Assembly (NCBI GenBank): GCA_028820655.1
Contig: JAPPIK010000056.1
Coordinates: 275,880 to 339,879, forward strand
Direction of reading: 5' to 3'
Source of the DNA: Candidatus Poribacteria bacterium
Lineage (GTDB): Bacteria > Poribacteria > WGA-4E > JAJDTR01
DNA: 64,000 nt
Below the pieces are notes generated by a model that searched no databases, was not told the origin of the DNA, and was given only the letters and a program-made list of their open reading frames with translations. A program made the translations under genes and the position numbers. Below, piece by piece: positions 54,824 through 64,000 of the stretch (within the stretch, counting starts at the first letter, position 1; each line of letters opens with the position of its first letter).

Positions 54824-56221
54824 ATGTCCTCGATTGACCACGATTTCACCCCTTTCGCAATGCGCATGAGGCGTGAAGGATTATCCAATCACATAATTGA
54901 AACCTTCAAGTTCTATTATACGCAGCTAGTTGAAGGACGCACTGGACTCATTCCAGAGTGCGGCATTGACCCTGTTGAACACCTTCCGAACGCAGAAAAG
55001 TTCCCGAAAAAGCTGGCGAGAGTGGGAGAGCAGGCTCTGCCCAAGACCATCACATTGAAACTGAATGGTGGTTTGGGGACCAGCATGGGAATGGCCAGAG
55101 CGAAATCTTTACTAACCGTTAAAGGTGGACTGTCATTCCTAGACATAATCGCTCGGCAAATTCAATTGTCAGATATGCGGCTGGTCCTGATGAACAGTTT
55201 TTCGACCCGTAGCGAAAGTCTCACGGCACTTAAGGATTATCCGGAATTGTGGGACGGAATTCCATTGGATTTTGTTCAACAGAAAGTGCCAAAAATAAAT
55301 CAGTCTGATCTGAGCCCTGCGGACTGGCCTGACAATCGCAATCTGGCATGGTGTCCCCCTGGACATGGAGATGTGTACACTTCGCTTGTGACAAGCGGTA
55401 TGTTGGACACATTGTTAGTGGAGGGTTATGAATACGCGTTTGTCTCCAACTCTGATAACCTCGGGGCAGTGATGGACACAACCATTCTCGGTTTCTTCGT
55501 CGAAAACCGATTGTCGTTTCTTATGGAGGTAACGGATAGAACTCCGGCCCACAGAAAGGGCGGGCACCTGGCTCGATTGCCTTCGGGGAAACTCATTCTT
55601 CGAGAAGTGGCTCAATGTCCGCCCGATGACATTGACTTTTTTCAAGACATAAATCGGCACAAGTATTTTAATACCAACAACCTGTGGCTACATCTGCCCA
55701 CTTTGAAGGAGGTGATGCATTCAAAAGGCAATATCTTAGGTTTGCCCATGATACGCAACAGTAAGACCGTCGATCCCCGAAATCCTGCATCCCCCAAGGT
55801 CTATCAATTGGAGACGGCGATGGGCTCAGCAGTTGGAGTATTTGACGATGCTACCGCTATCCGCGTTCCTCAATCACGCTTTGTCCAAGTGAAAAGGACG
55901 GAAGATTTGCTGGTGGTGCGTTCAGACATTTACGTATTGAACAAAGATTATCAAGTTGTGCCCAACCCTAGTCGCGAATTAGATTCTATCCTCGTGAGTT
56001 TTGACGATCCCCGCTATCAGCTCATAGACGATATGGAAGCTCGATTTCCTAGCGGCGTTCCGTCTTTGATTGATTGTGAACGCTTGAGAATTGTAGGGGA
56101 TTTCAAATTTGGGGCAAACGTGACGTTAAGAGGCGAGGTGGAACTGATAAACCTGTCAGGCGAGCAAGCGGAGATTAAGGACGGTACGACGATTGAAGGG
56201 TCGAGAACATGGTCGGGCTAA
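54824..56221 (+). CDS. UTP-glucose-1-phosphate uridylyltransferase, UGP2-type
   Basis: The 465-residue protein belongs to the UDPGP family typical of eukaryotes and some bacteria. LNGGLGTSMG (80-89) is the nucleotide loop; further blocks are LMNSFSTRSES, WCPPGHGDVYTSL, FVSNSDNLGA and KYFNTNNLWLHL. It makes UDP-glucose from UTP and glucose-1-phosphate. The C-terminal part resembles the left-handed helix of this family. It is followed with slight or no overlap by pgi, giving a two-gene glucose-phosphate operon. Confidence 0.9.
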   Translation: MSSIDHDFTPFAMRMRREGLSNHIIETFKFYYTQLVEGRTGLIPECGIDPVEHLPNAEKFPKKLARVGEQALPKTITLKLNGGLGTSMGMARAKSLLTVKGGLSFLDIIARQIQLSDMRLVLMNSFSTRSESLTALKDYPELWDGIPLDFVQQKVPKINQSDLSPADWPDNRNLAWCPPGHGDVYTSLVTSGMLDTLLVEGYEYAFVSNSDNLGAVMDTTILGFFVENRLSFLMEVTDRTPAHRKGGHLARLPSGKLILREVAQCPPDDIDFFQDINRHKYFNTNNLWLHLPTLKEVMHSKGNILGLPMIRNSKTVDPRNPASPKVYQLETAMGSAVGVFDDATAIRVPQSRFVQVKRTEDLLVVRSDIYVLNKDYQVVPNPSRELDSILVSFDDPRYQLIDDMEARFPSGVPSLIDCERLRIVGDFKFGANVTLRGEVELINLSGEQAEIKDGTTIEGSRTWSG

Positions 56222-56243
56222 TTACTTCAGTAAACGAGACCGT

Positions 56244-57716
56244 ATGAGGACTTTGGGCTACCCTGAATCCCAGTTTGAATTAGCGACTGAAGTTGGCGAA
56301 GGGGCACTCGAACGGCTTTTCAGTGAGTCGGAACACCGGCAACTTGACCGGCGCATAGCGGAAATACAACTGTCGTTTCAGCAAGAATCTGACTGGTCAC
56401 TTAAGGAATTGGAGCAGTGCCAGCGAGCATGGGTTCGCAGCCATTTGGAGAAAGAACACGTTGAACAAACGCTGGAGTTGGCAATCCGTGCACGCGATGA
56501 TTTCTCCGTACTCGTGACCATAGGAATTGGCGGATCGGATTTAAGCGCGCGAGTATACCATGATGTGCTCAATCATCCGTACCACAATCATCTATCCCGT
56601 GACCAACGCGGCGATGCACCCGAGGTCTACTTTACAGGTGATACGTTCGACGCCTCTCGCCTCAAAGGTCTGTTGGAAACCTTAGCGGCGCGAAAGCTGG
56701 TGGGCGAGACACTTTTCAACGTCATAAGCAAATCGGGGCGAACGGGCGAAACCATTGCAACTTTGATGATAGTCCGCGACTGGATACAGAGGAACTCTAA
56801 TGCGGAGTGTCCGGAGTCTTGGCGTCGTCAAGTTGTAGCAACTACTGGATTGAATTCCAATAGCGCTCTTTATCAAATGCATCACGAGCACAAATTCTAT
56901 GGAGGGACTTTGCTTCCCGTACCGGAAGGCGTTGGAGGTCGATTTTCCGCGTTTTCTCCCGTTGGATTGTTTTTCCTAGCTATGACCGCGGGCAAGGGTG
57001 AATCGCCTCGGTCTCGTGTGCGTAATGCCCTCGATGGCGTTGGAGAGGCGGATGCATTGTTCCAAAGCCCGTTCACCGAGCTTGAAAACATGTCTTATTG
57101 CCTTGCCCGGTGGTTGCACCTTGCAGAAATGTGGGCGGGAAAGAACAATCTCGTTTTTTACAACTTTGCGGACAATCGTTATCTAGGGGATTGGTTTGTG
57201 CAACTCTATGACGAATCTCTTCAAGAACGCGGTCAAGGGCTCAATGTTATCGCCGCCCTTGGGCCAACCAGCAATCACTCCGTCCTTAACGGCATCCTGA
57301 ACGGACCAAAGGATAAAGTTGTACTGTTCATCGGCTGGCGTGAACTTGGCGATGACTTGGAAATCCCGGCACGGACAGGGATTGGTGGCGACCTCGAGTC
57401 ATTTGAAGGACTGTCAATGAATCAAGTACAAACCGCTTCCTACTGCGGCACTGTAGAGGAATTTGGCGAATCAGGTATTCCGACTGCAACACTATCTGTT
57501 CCGAAGCGAGACGTTCACAATCTCTGCAAACTGATGCGCGTGTTAATGGATTGTGTCGCCGTCAAGGGACGCTTGCAAGCGCTCCACGTTAACGATACCG
57601 ACACTGTGGATTTTACAAAGGAACTCACATATTGTCAGGATGGCGTGGAGGGTTACAAGGAACGTACGCGTAAGATAGCCGCAGCCATGAAACTCGATGC
57701 CGATTGCACATCGTGA
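56244..57716 (+). CDS. pgi: Glucose-6-phosphate isomerase
   Basis: The protein (490 residues from the ATG at 56244) interconverts glucose- and fructose-6-phosphate. Family marks are VTIGIGGSDLSAR, NVISKSGRTGETIAT, PVPEGVGGRFSAFSPVG and LNVIAALGPTSNHS; the C-terminal VPKRDVHNLCKLM completes the fold. It is a divergent form of about 500 residues. A TTG at 56193 with AAGGA upstream would overlap UGPase by 29 bases and is an alternative start. Confidence 0.9.
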   Translation: MRTLGYPESQFELATEVGEGALERLFSESEHRQLDRRIAEIQLSFQQESDWSLKELEQCQRAWVRSHLEKEHVEQTLELAIRARDDFSVLVTIGIGGSDLSARVYHDVLNHPYHNHLSRDQRGDAPEVYFTGDTFDASRLKGLLETLAARKLVGETLFNVISKSGRTGETIATLMIVRDWIQRNSNAECPESWRRQVVATTGLNSNSALYQMHHEHKFYGGTLLPVPEGVGGRFSAFSPVGLFFLAMTAGKGESPRSRVRNALDGVGEADALFQSPFTELENMSYCLARWLHLAEMWAGKNNLVFYNFADNRYLGDWFVQLYDESLQERGQGLNVIAALGPTSNHSVLNGILNGPKDKVVLFIGWRELGDDLEIPARTGIGGDLESFEGLSMNQVQTASYCGTVEEFGESGIPTATLSVPKRDVHNLCKLMRVLMDCVAVKGRLQALHVNDTDTVDFTKELTYCQDGVEGYKERTRKIAAAMKLDADCTS

Positions 57717-57849
57717 GTCGCATCTCACAAATCTCTGAATGGTTCCTTGTTCAAGTTTCGCGCATAGATTGAGAGCCGCGAAATACCGAAACGTAGATCA
57801 CATTGAGTTCGTGCAGGACTATTGAACGATAGCGATTGCAGAGGCCAAT

Positions 57850-58902
57850 TTGAGAAACATCCTTTTGATTCGTCTCAGTTCACTAGGCGATATCGTCCTG
57901 ACCTCCCCGGCGGTCCGCGCGGTGCGAAAGCATTTTCCAACTGCCCGCGTTTCCATGCTTACCGCAAGTCAGTCCGCGGATCTAATCACGGAAAATCCAC
58001 ACCTTGACGAAGTCCTATTATTTGACCGCCGCGCGAAGGACAGAGATTCGAAAGAGATGATCAGGATCATTCGTGTGCTGCGTGAACGGCAGTTCGATCT
58101 CGCAATTGATTTTCAGCGAAAATTCCGCACGAGCTTGTTTGGATACTTGAGCGGCGCGAAGTGCCGAGTAGGTTATCACCAACCTAAAGGGCTTTTATGT
58201 TCTGTTCGCGTTCCCGATTCTTCAGGGCATGCCATTGACCGTTACTTTGCTTTGCTGCGCGCAGTGGGAATCAAGGCGGGAGATCGAACATTGGAGCTGT
58301 TCCTCACGGAGTCTGATCGAACATATGCGCGAGATGTCATGAACAATCGGGGTATCGATGGAGACAAGCTAATGGTCGGATTATTTCCTGGCGCCGGGTG
58401 GAAGTTACGGGAGTGGATGCCCGACCGCTTCGCGGCAATCGGCGACCGGTTAGTCAGAGAATTTGGTGCACAAGTAGCCGTCTTCGGCGGGCCGCATGAA
58501 CGTCAATTGGCCGATCATGTGATTGACCTAATGACCGAGCGCGCAACCACATTTGCCGGCAATCACCAAATTCGCCATCTGGCAGCCCTTATCGAGCGCT
58601 GCAATCTCTTCCTTACAAATGACACCGGACCCATGCACATCGCGGCCGCACTGCGTACGCCGACCGTCGCTCTGTTTGGCCCCGGCAACCACATCCGCTT
58701 TCAACCGCTGGAACCCATTCACAGCACCATTCGTCACGAGGTCCCATGTAATCCGTGTAAGCAATTCACGAATCGTTGCAAAGACAATGTCTGCATGAAG
58801 TTAATTACAGTCGATGAGGTGTGGGAGACGATCTGCGAACGGCTTCATCAAATGGTGTACCGACCGAAACAACTAGGCGGTGACGAGATTCGCATACGGT
58901 AG
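57850..58902 (+). CDS. Glycosyltransferase family 9 (heptosyltransferase-like)
   Basis: The 350-residue protein resembles ADP-heptose:LPS heptosyltransferases. LLIRLSSLGDIVLTSPAVRAV at the N-terminus (split here as LLIRLSSLGD and IVLTSPAVRAV), GLFPGAGWKLREWMPDRFA, VFGGPHERQLAD and TNDTGPMHIAAALRTPTVALFGP are the family marks. The C-terminal Cys cluster (CNPC, C, C) is also common. It acts at the inner face of the inner membrane in LPS core assembly, which implies a Gram-negative envelope. TTG at 57850 has GAGG 5 bases before it. Confidence 0.88.
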   Translation: MRNILLIRLSSLGDIVLTSPAVRAVRKHFPTARVSMLTASQSADLITENPHLDEVLLFDRRAKDRDSKEMIRIIRVLRERQFDLAIDFQRKFRTSLFGYLSGAKCRVGYHQPKGLLCSVRVPDSSGHAIDRYFALLRAVGIKAGDRTLELFLTESDRTYARDVMNNRGIDGDKLMVGLFPGAGWKLREWMPDRFAAIGDRLVREFGAQVAVFGGPHERQLADHVIDLMTERATTFAGNHQIRHLAALIERCNLFLTNDTGPMHIAAALRTPTVALFGPGNHIRFQPLEPIHSTIRHEVPCNPCKQFTNRCKDNVCMKLITVDEVWETICERLHQMVYRPKQLGGDEIRIR

Positions 58903-59043
58903 TTTCGTCCATTGGCTGGTGAATCCAAAATTACGGCCTTCAATCGATTACTGGGTGCATCATGGTTACACAGTGACAACCGTTGCACGATTCGATGCTA
59001 GGATATCTGGCAGGTTGCTATCACTCGGAGGAAAATACTCAAG

Positions 59044-60342
59044 ATGAATTTGACGGTGTTGGATGCTTCCTCGCAGCGAGTCATTCTTGTCGGCGTTAAG
59101 TTGGCAAATGGCTTGATGCACGAGGTGGAGGATTCACTCGCGGAGTTGGAGCAACTCGCAACCACTGCCGGAATGCGTGTTGTCGGCGAAGTCATCCAAA
59201 CACGCGAATCCCCGAATCCGACTTATTTTATAGGCCAAGGAAAGATCGGAGAACTCCAAACGCTGATCGAGGAACTGCATGCTGATGCAGTTATTTTTGA
59301 TGATGATCTTACGCCTGCCCAGACACGCAACATAGAAGCAGCCCTTGATGTTGTCGTAGTAGATCGCACCGGCTTGATTCTAGAGATATTCAGACAGCGC
59401 GCCCAGACAAGGGAGGCGACGCTTCAGGTAGACCTCGCCCGGTTGGAGTATGCATTACCGCGCCTGACGCGGATGTGGTCTCACTTGTCACGCCAAGCGA
59501 CTGGAGGTGGTGGACGGATAGGCGGCGCAATGCGTGGAGAAGGGGAAACACAACTCCAGACGGACCGACGTTTGGTCCGACGAGAAATATCCAAAGTCAA
59601 GAAATTGTTGCAAAACGTGGAAATCCAACGTCGTGTCCGTCGCCATGGTAGGACCGAATCGGCAAATGTATCGCTTGTGGGTTACACAAATGCGGGCAAA
59701 TCAACCCTTTTCAATAAACTCACCGGCGAGCATAAGGAAGCTGAAGACAAACTATTTGCGACGTTAGACTCAACCACGCGCGTTGTGAAATTGCCAAGCC
59801 ATCACCGCATTTTTCTGAGTGACACTGTCGGATTCATCAAGAAACTTCCACACCATCTGATTGCCGCGTTCAAAGCAACTCTAGACGAGGTCGCTGAAGC
59901 CAAACTGCTCCTCCATGTTGTAGATGTGAGTCATCCGCAAGTAGAGGTTCAAATCTCCGCTGTTAATGAGGTGCTTCGTGAATTGGGTGCCTCCGAAATA
60001 CCGATGTTAATGGTGTTCAACAAGATAGATTGTCTTGAGGATGAAGCGCCTCTATGCCTGCTTCGAAGTCGATTCCCGGAGAGTGTCAACATTTCCGCGC
60101 AGCGAGGCGATGGTCTTGACGTTCTGAGGACGGAGTTAACCAATCGATTTGCCGAAAATGATGTTGAGGTGTCGTTAAATCTACCGTATTCGGAAGGCAA
60201 GAAACTAGATTTTGTATACAAGAATGGAGAAGTCTTGGAAGTTGATTATCAAGGTGTTTCTATCTTGGTCAAGGCACGGGTGCCGGAACGGTACTTGGGC
60301 GGATTGAGACAGTTTATGGAAGCGCCTGAAGATTACTCTTAG
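59044..60342 (+). CDS. hflX: GTPase HflX
   Basis: The 432-residue protein has the HflX N-terminal domain (YFIGQGKIGEL, DAVIFDDDLTPAQTRNIE), the glycine-rich linker GGGGRIGGAMRGEGETQ (154-170) and a G domain with GYTNAGKST (213-221), DTVGFIKKLP and FNKID. HflX splits stalled or hibernating ribosomes using GTP. ATG at 59044 follows GGAGGAAA. It is convergent with the permease gene 18 bases on. Confidence 0.96.
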   Translation: MNLTVLDASSQRVILVGVKLANGLMHEVEDSLAELEQLATTAGMRVVGEVIQTRESPNPTYFIGQGKIGELQTLIEELHADAVIFDDDLTPAQTRNIEAALDVVVVDRTGLILEIFRQRAQTREATLQVDLARLEYALPRLTRMWSHLSRQATGGGGRIGGAMRGEGETQLQTDRRLVRREISKVKKLLQNVEIQRRVRRHGRTESANVSLVGYTNAGKSTLFNKLTGEHKEAEDKLFATLDSTTRVVKLPSHHRIFLSDTVGFIKKLPHHLIAAFKATLDEVAEAKLLLHVVDVSHPQVEVQISAVNEVLRELGASEIPMLMVFNKIDCLEDEAPLCLLRSRFPESVNISAQRGDGLDVLRTELTNRFAENDVEVSLNLPYSEGKKLDFVYKNGEVLEVDYQGVSILVKARVPERYLGGLRQFMEAPEDYS

Positions 60343-60360
60343 CCCATAAATATTCATGAG

Positions 60361-61599
60361 TTACGTATGCCTCAAGGCGTCGATTGGTGAGAGGTTAGCC
60401 GCTCGACTAGCGGGATAATATCCAAAAAAGACGCCGACACTAACGCCGGATAGTAAAGCAATCAGTATAGATTCGACTGTGATGACCGAGGGCCACTCGA
60501 TTAAATCCTGCATCAACTTGCTGACGGCCCATGCGAAACCTCTTCCCATCAGAGCGCCCGCACCAATACCTATCAATCCACCAATGCAACAAAGTGTGAC
60601 GGCTTCCGTCAAGAACTGGAGGCGAATATCCCTGCTCTTGGCTCCGACTGCTTTGCGTAATCCAATTTCGGGGATTCTTTCTGTCACGGACACAAGCATA
60701 ATGTTCAAGATACCTATACCGCCCACCACCAGCGAAACGGAAGCGATCGCGACAAGAATGACTTCAATGATCGATATAATTCGATTGGCTGTCTTCAGTT
60801 CCTCTTTCATTATCCACGTCTCAAAAAAACCCAGGTTGCCGTGATGGCGATCAAGAACGGTCTTCACCTCACGCACAGCACGGTCAACGAGTTCGTAGTT
60901 TTTCGCACGAATCATAATATGCCCCACCCGGTCGTTACCCCAGAAGTGCGTCTGCGCTGTAGTTATAGGAAGAAAGACTTGGTTGTCTTCGCTGTTTTCA
61001 GGATCTAATCCCTTGCCTCTGGACTCCATAATTCCGATTACTGTAAATCGTTGGTTGTTAATCTTCAGTTCCCTTCCAACGGGATCAAGCCCGGCAAACA
61101 AATCTTTCCATATCTGCTCCCCGATCACGCACACCTTGCTCCACAGATTGAGGTCGTCATCCGACAAGAATCTGCCATAGCCGTTGTACCACTTGCGGGC
61201 AATTTGGTATTCATATGTGGTAGCTTGCATACGAGAGTTCTTGTTCTTGCCGGAAGCTATCAAAGTTGCGTGTCCCCACATCTCGGGAGTCGCGACATCG
61301 ACGGATGGACATTCAGTTTGAATCGCACGCACGTCGTCCATAGTCAAATAGTGTGTCGAGGGATTGCGAATCCATTTGTTCCCCTTTCTAATCCAATCGT
61401 TGCGGTATACTCCAAAGACACTCGGACCGCCAACTTTCTCAACTTCCCATAGCAATAAAGCCTTTGCCCCTGCTCCAAATGACATCATGCCAATGATGCC
61501 CGCGATGCCAATTATGATGCCGAGCATCGTCAGAAATGTGCGCAATTTGCTGGCTCTGAGCGTGGAAAAAGCCGTCATTATGCTTTCAATGAGTTTCAT
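60361..61599 (-). CDS. MacB/FtsX-type ABC transporter permease
   Basis: The 412-residue protein has one N-terminal membrane segment (LTMLGIIIGIAGIIGMMSFG), a large MacB-like periplasmic domain and three C-terminal segments (VILVAIASVSLVVGGIGILNI is the first, ending in IMLVSVTERIPEIGLRKAVGA). Such permeases work with an MacA-type adaptor and an ATPase; neither is adjacent here, so partners must lie elsewhere or upstream on the minus strand outside this window. Confidence 0.88.
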   Translation of the reverse strand: MKLIESIMTAFSTLRASKLRTFLTMLGIIIGIAGIIGMMSFGAGAKALLLWEVEKVGGPSVFGVYRNDWIRKGNKWIRNPSTHYLTMDDVRAIQTECPSVDVATPEMWGHATLIASGKNKNSRMQATTYEYQIARKWYNGYGRFLSDDDLNLWSKVCVIGEQIWKDLFAGLDPVGRELKINNQRFTVIGIMESRGKGLDPENSEDNQVFLPITTAQTHFWGNDRVGHIMIRAKNYELVDRAVREVKTVLDRHHGNLGFFETWIMKEELKTANRIISIIEVILVAIASVSLVVGGIGILNIMLVSVTERIPEIGLRKAVGAKSRDIRLQFLTEAVTLCCIGGLIGIGAGALMGRGFAWAVSKLMQDLIEWPSVITVESILIALLSGVSVGVFFGYYPASRAANLSPIDALRHT

Positions 61600-61787
61600 C
61601 GCAGGCTCTTTTTTATTGTCAGTGAATATTTGGTGTGCTAGAATAAAGTTTGCGCCTTTAAACTAGCGCGTACGATCTCGAACGTGAGTGTCCATATTCT
61701 TCGACGGCATCCACCAAATCCTTCCTATCAGACGGGCAAACCGTTTTCTACGTTTAGATAGCAATCCACGCTTTAGGTGACGAGAAA

Positions 61788-63809
61788 TTGTCTGCGCGGC
61801 ATAACCCGGAAGTAGTGGATGCAGTTTTATTGTCGGGACCTTCTTGTGATCGGCCCACGGCATCCAAACTCCACAAAGCAGAACTTGAGGGGCTTGCTAG
61901 GCAAGGTAGATGTGCATGGATTCGCCTGGCTTCGTCATTTGCCGAAACTCGATTTAGGTTAACCCCGGTCGAACACACTTTTCCTGAATCGGGAAGCAAC
62001 GAGGCAATCGGGCGAGAACTCCGGCAGTGGCATTCGCTACAGCGTATTTGCTTTAATCGAGTTTACCTTGTTGCTCAAGAGCATGTCAAGGAATCAATTT
62101 ATGATATTACGGATTATATTGAACGCTGCTTGTCTGGAGATTATTCGGTTGCAGATCGGTTGAGAGGACGTACAATCTTTGGACTCCATCAGATCGAGAC
62201 AGATGCGCATGACTTGCTGAGTAGCGTAAGCGGCAGCCGACTGATTGAACATGATTTGAAACCATACATTCATGAGTTCGAGGACTTCATCGGGCACACG
62301 ATACTTGGTTTCTGTTGTCAACTTCCGCTGTTTTTGTCGCCTCTCGAAACTCCCGTGTCGACAGTTCCGTGGAGCCCGGATTTGAACCCCTATTTTAAAT
62401 CAGTTTGGGGGGAAAGACTCACTGAATGCTTGCCATTGGTTTTCTATGGGGTGTATGATTCAGCGGAGGTTCGTAGCACATTTTGGAATAGTTTAACTCT
62501 GCAGTTTTCGAAAAGTTGCATCGGCGGTTTTCGAAAATTCTGCCACCGATTGGGCGTACGATTTGTGATCGAGATACCTGCAGGCGAAAGATCGCTCGGA
62601 TACGAAATCGGGACAATACTTGAGTGTTCAGACGGAGCAATTGTAGTTGGACCAAACAGTCGTTCCAAGTCGAACGGCGACCAAAATTCACTGCAGAAAC
62701 CGAAAACAGCAAGCCAAGAAACATTGCGGTTTTCGAATTCGAACCTGCCTCCCATCAATACCTCCAGGCGATTCCTGATTGCGAAATGGGTTGCGAGCCG
62801 GAAGAATGCGCGAAGTGCGCAAGTTTTTGGCATCTGGAGATACAAACCCCCAACCTCGATGCAATACGCTTTTGACCGAATAGTGGGATTTAATTCTTGG
62901 ATGGCAGAAGCAAACCAATGCGCGCACGATTCAGATTCAATGCGCCGAAATAAGCATTCTTCGCAGGGTTTTGCGTCGCGGCATTCTCCGTTGAATCACG
63001 ACATGAACCACGATCCGGAATCTCCGTGCTTACTGGGAGAGCCGCAGCGTTCGGTATTGATAATTTCGCCGTTACACAGCTTGTGGACGAAGACAGACGA
63101 ACGGACATGGAGGGAAATAACAGGTTCTTGGGCGTGGCTAGGTAAAGCCGTCTGGAATCTTGGTTATGATTTTGATATAGCTTCCGAAAACGATTGCGTG
63201 AATGCTAAATTCGACAGGAAAAACCGTACGTTGAATGTGAATACAGGCTCCTACAGCGTGATTTTGGTTCCAAGTTGCATTTCTTTGCAAGAGAATACCG
63301 TAAACCTGTTTACAGAAGTCATTGCGGGGCGTGGTAAGTTGATCGTGGATGAACCGGTTCCATTTCTCTTGAATGGAAAACTCAGGCTCGACACTCAACC
63401 GCTTGAATTATTCCTTTATCACCAACGCACCACACTCCTTAAGGGGACCGTAGCTGAAAAAACAGAAACTCTCAAACAACTGTTGCGGAAATGGATTAAA
63501 CCAATACTCCAGGTTTACGCGAAGCCGGACAACATTCTGACAGACGCCATCCAGTCCCAACATCTTCGCGCGGGACAATATGACCAATTCTACTTCTTCA
63601 ATGCCAGTGAATCCTCAATCGAAACCTTAATTGAGATTCGAGGTGAATCAATGGGGGTTGAAGAGTGGGGGATAACAGATGGCAAGAGTACGGTCGTAAA
63701 TTATTGGCACGCTAACGGAAACACCTATCTCACCCGTGATTTTGGTTGCGGGCAAAGCTGGCTAGTGACGACGCGGAGGAAAGAAAAAGGACCGCTCTCG
63801 TTAGCATAA
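61788..63809 (+). CDS. Putative glycoside hydrolase-like protein (GH106/GH42-like layout)
   Basis: The 673-residue protein has no firm family. A middle region with VPWSPDLNPYFKSVWG and a later ISPLHSLWTKTDERTW followed by YSVILVPSCISLQEN and GRGKLIVDEPVPFLLNG resembles the barrel-plus-trimerisation layout of GH42/GH106-type enzymes. It lacks a signal peptide. The only upstream start is TTG at 61788 with no good ribosome site, so the N-terminus is uncertain. It is 64 bases before the phosphofructokinase gene. Confidence 0.6.
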   Translation: MSARHNPEVVDAVLLSGPSCDRPTASKLHKAELEGLARQGRCAWIRLASSFAETRFRLTPVEHTFPESGSNEAIGRELRQWHSLQRICFNRVYLVAQEHVKESIYDITDYIERCLSGDYSVADRLRGRTIFGLHQIETDAHDLLSSVSGSRLIEHDLKPYIHEFEDFIGHTILGFCCQLPLFLSPLETPVSTVPWSPDLNPYFKSVWGERLTECLPLVFYGVYDSAEVRSTFWNSLTLQFSKSCIGGFRKFCHRLGVRFVIEIPAGERSLGYEIGTILECSDGAIVVGPNSRSKSNGDQNSLQKPKTASQETLRFSNSNLPPINTSRRFLIAKWVASRKNARSAQVFGIWRYKPPTSMQYAFDRIVGFNSWMAEANQCAHDSDSMRRNKHSSQGFASRHSPLNHDMNHDPESPCLLGEPQRSVLIISPLHSLWTKTDERTWREITGSWAWLGKAVWNLGYDFDIASENDCVNAKFDRKNRTLNVNTGSYSVILVPSCISLQENTVNLFTEVIAGRGKLIVDEPVPFLLNGKLRLDTQPLELFLYHQRTTLLKGTVAEKTETLKQLLRKWIKPILQVYAKPDNILTDAIQSQHLRAGQYDQFYFFNASESSIETLIEIRGESMGVEEWGITDGKSTVVNYWHANGNTYLTRDFGCGQSWLVTTRRKEKGPLSLA

Positions 63810-63873
63810 TTTGGGACATCTCCGGATACGAGTGCCCAAAAGACTAGGCTGGCGATTTGGAAAGGAGAATTGA

Positions 63874-64000
63874 ATGAGTAAACGTATAGGCGTGTTGACG
63901 GGTGGCGGAGATACAAGTGCTCTTAATGCAACGCTCAAAGGAATCGCTCTTAAAGCCGAGGAATTAGGGTTCGACCTTTTCGGTTTCATGGAAGGCTGGA
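63874..64000 (+). CDS. pfkA: 6-phosphofructokinase, N-terminal part (runs off the window)
   Basis: Forty-two codons are present from ATG 63874, which follows AAAGGAG. IGVLTGGGDTSALNATLKGI is the nucleotide-binding start of phosphofructokinases. The form GGGDTSALNA rather than GGDAPGMNA points to a branch that may use ATP or pyrophosphate; the deciding residues lie beyond the window edge. Confidence 0.85.
   Translation, partial: MSKRIGVLTGGGDTSALNATLKGIALKAEELGFDLFGFMEGW

Overview
The window looks like a chromosomal segment of a Candidatus Poribacteria-like bacterium, a lineage known from sponges and sea water. This is inference from gene content, not from a marker gene. It holds several phytanoyl-CoA-dioxygenase-family proteins, many Gfo/Idh/MocA oxidoreductases, formylglycine sulfatases and BNR-repeat sialidase-like proteins. 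It also has paired DUF6784/DUF6785-like membrane proteins, secreted proteins ending in a short TTW(A/G)xIK tail, and a gingipain-type C25 protease with a type IX secretion sorting domain next to a PorV/PorQ-like protein. No rRNA, tRNA or CRISPR array was seen.

Layout. 1-1.4 kb: two tandem secreted paralogs sharing the C-terminal tail. 2-9.5 kb: DegT aminotransferase, Gfo/Idh oxidoreductase, sialidase-like protein, 12+-TM membrane protein and a MetE-core methyltransferase. 9.6-15.1 kb: IolE-like TIM barrel and PIG-L hydrolase on the minus strand, a second large membrane protein and a SUMF1-domain protein. 16.2-21.1 kb: a carbohydrate block with L-rhamnose mutarotase (rhaM), an SGSH-like sulfatase, a sialidase-like protein and L-rhamnose isomerase (rhaI). 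21.3-31.5 kb: Gfo/Idh, PhyH, two GH32/43-like propeller proteins, a second sulfatase and, between them, a decaying family of membrane-anchored repeat proteins with two pseudogenes and one frameshifted gene. 31.6-38.9 kb: a same-strand run of Gfo/Idh, acetoacetate-decarboxylase-like, two PhyH, Kelch, Gfo/Idh, a DUF6772-like protein and a small coupled protein. 39.2-49.4 kb: LamG-type secreted protein, S1/P1-type zinc nuclease/phospholipase, the 2092-residue C25 protease and PorV/PorQ. 49.4-53.3 kb: a minus-strand peptidoglycan-recycling operon (AmiE-like, NamZ, AnmK, small ORFan). 53.4-64 kb: a probable selenocysteine-containing peroxiredoxin, then housekeeping sugar genes (UGPase, Pgi, GT9, HflX, MacB-type permease, a GH-like protein and the start of phosphofructokinase).

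How it fits together. The left 40 kb reads as catabolism of sulfated, rhamnose- and uronate/sialate-like glycans: sulfatases, propeller glycosidases, sugar isomerases/epimerases and NAD(P)-dependent sugar oxidoreductases. No SusC/D or TonB system was seen; the two multi-spanning membrane proteins are candidate uptake components. The right end is central and cell-wall sugar metabolism.

Strongest unusual signals: (1) an in-frame UGA at the peroxidatic-cysteine position of the minus-strand peroxiredoxin, followed at the right distance by a perfect 7-bp hairpin with a G-first loop, consistent with a bacterial SECIS; (2) a shared C-terminal TTW tail on three secreted proteins; (3) nine GTAGG-headed elements, several of them palindromic, in several sequence families, one with an inverted core; (4) a PhyH-family protein with His-Gly-Gly in place of the His-x-Asp iron motif; (5) a paralogous family in visible decay whose N-terminal anchor is joined to different passenger domains.
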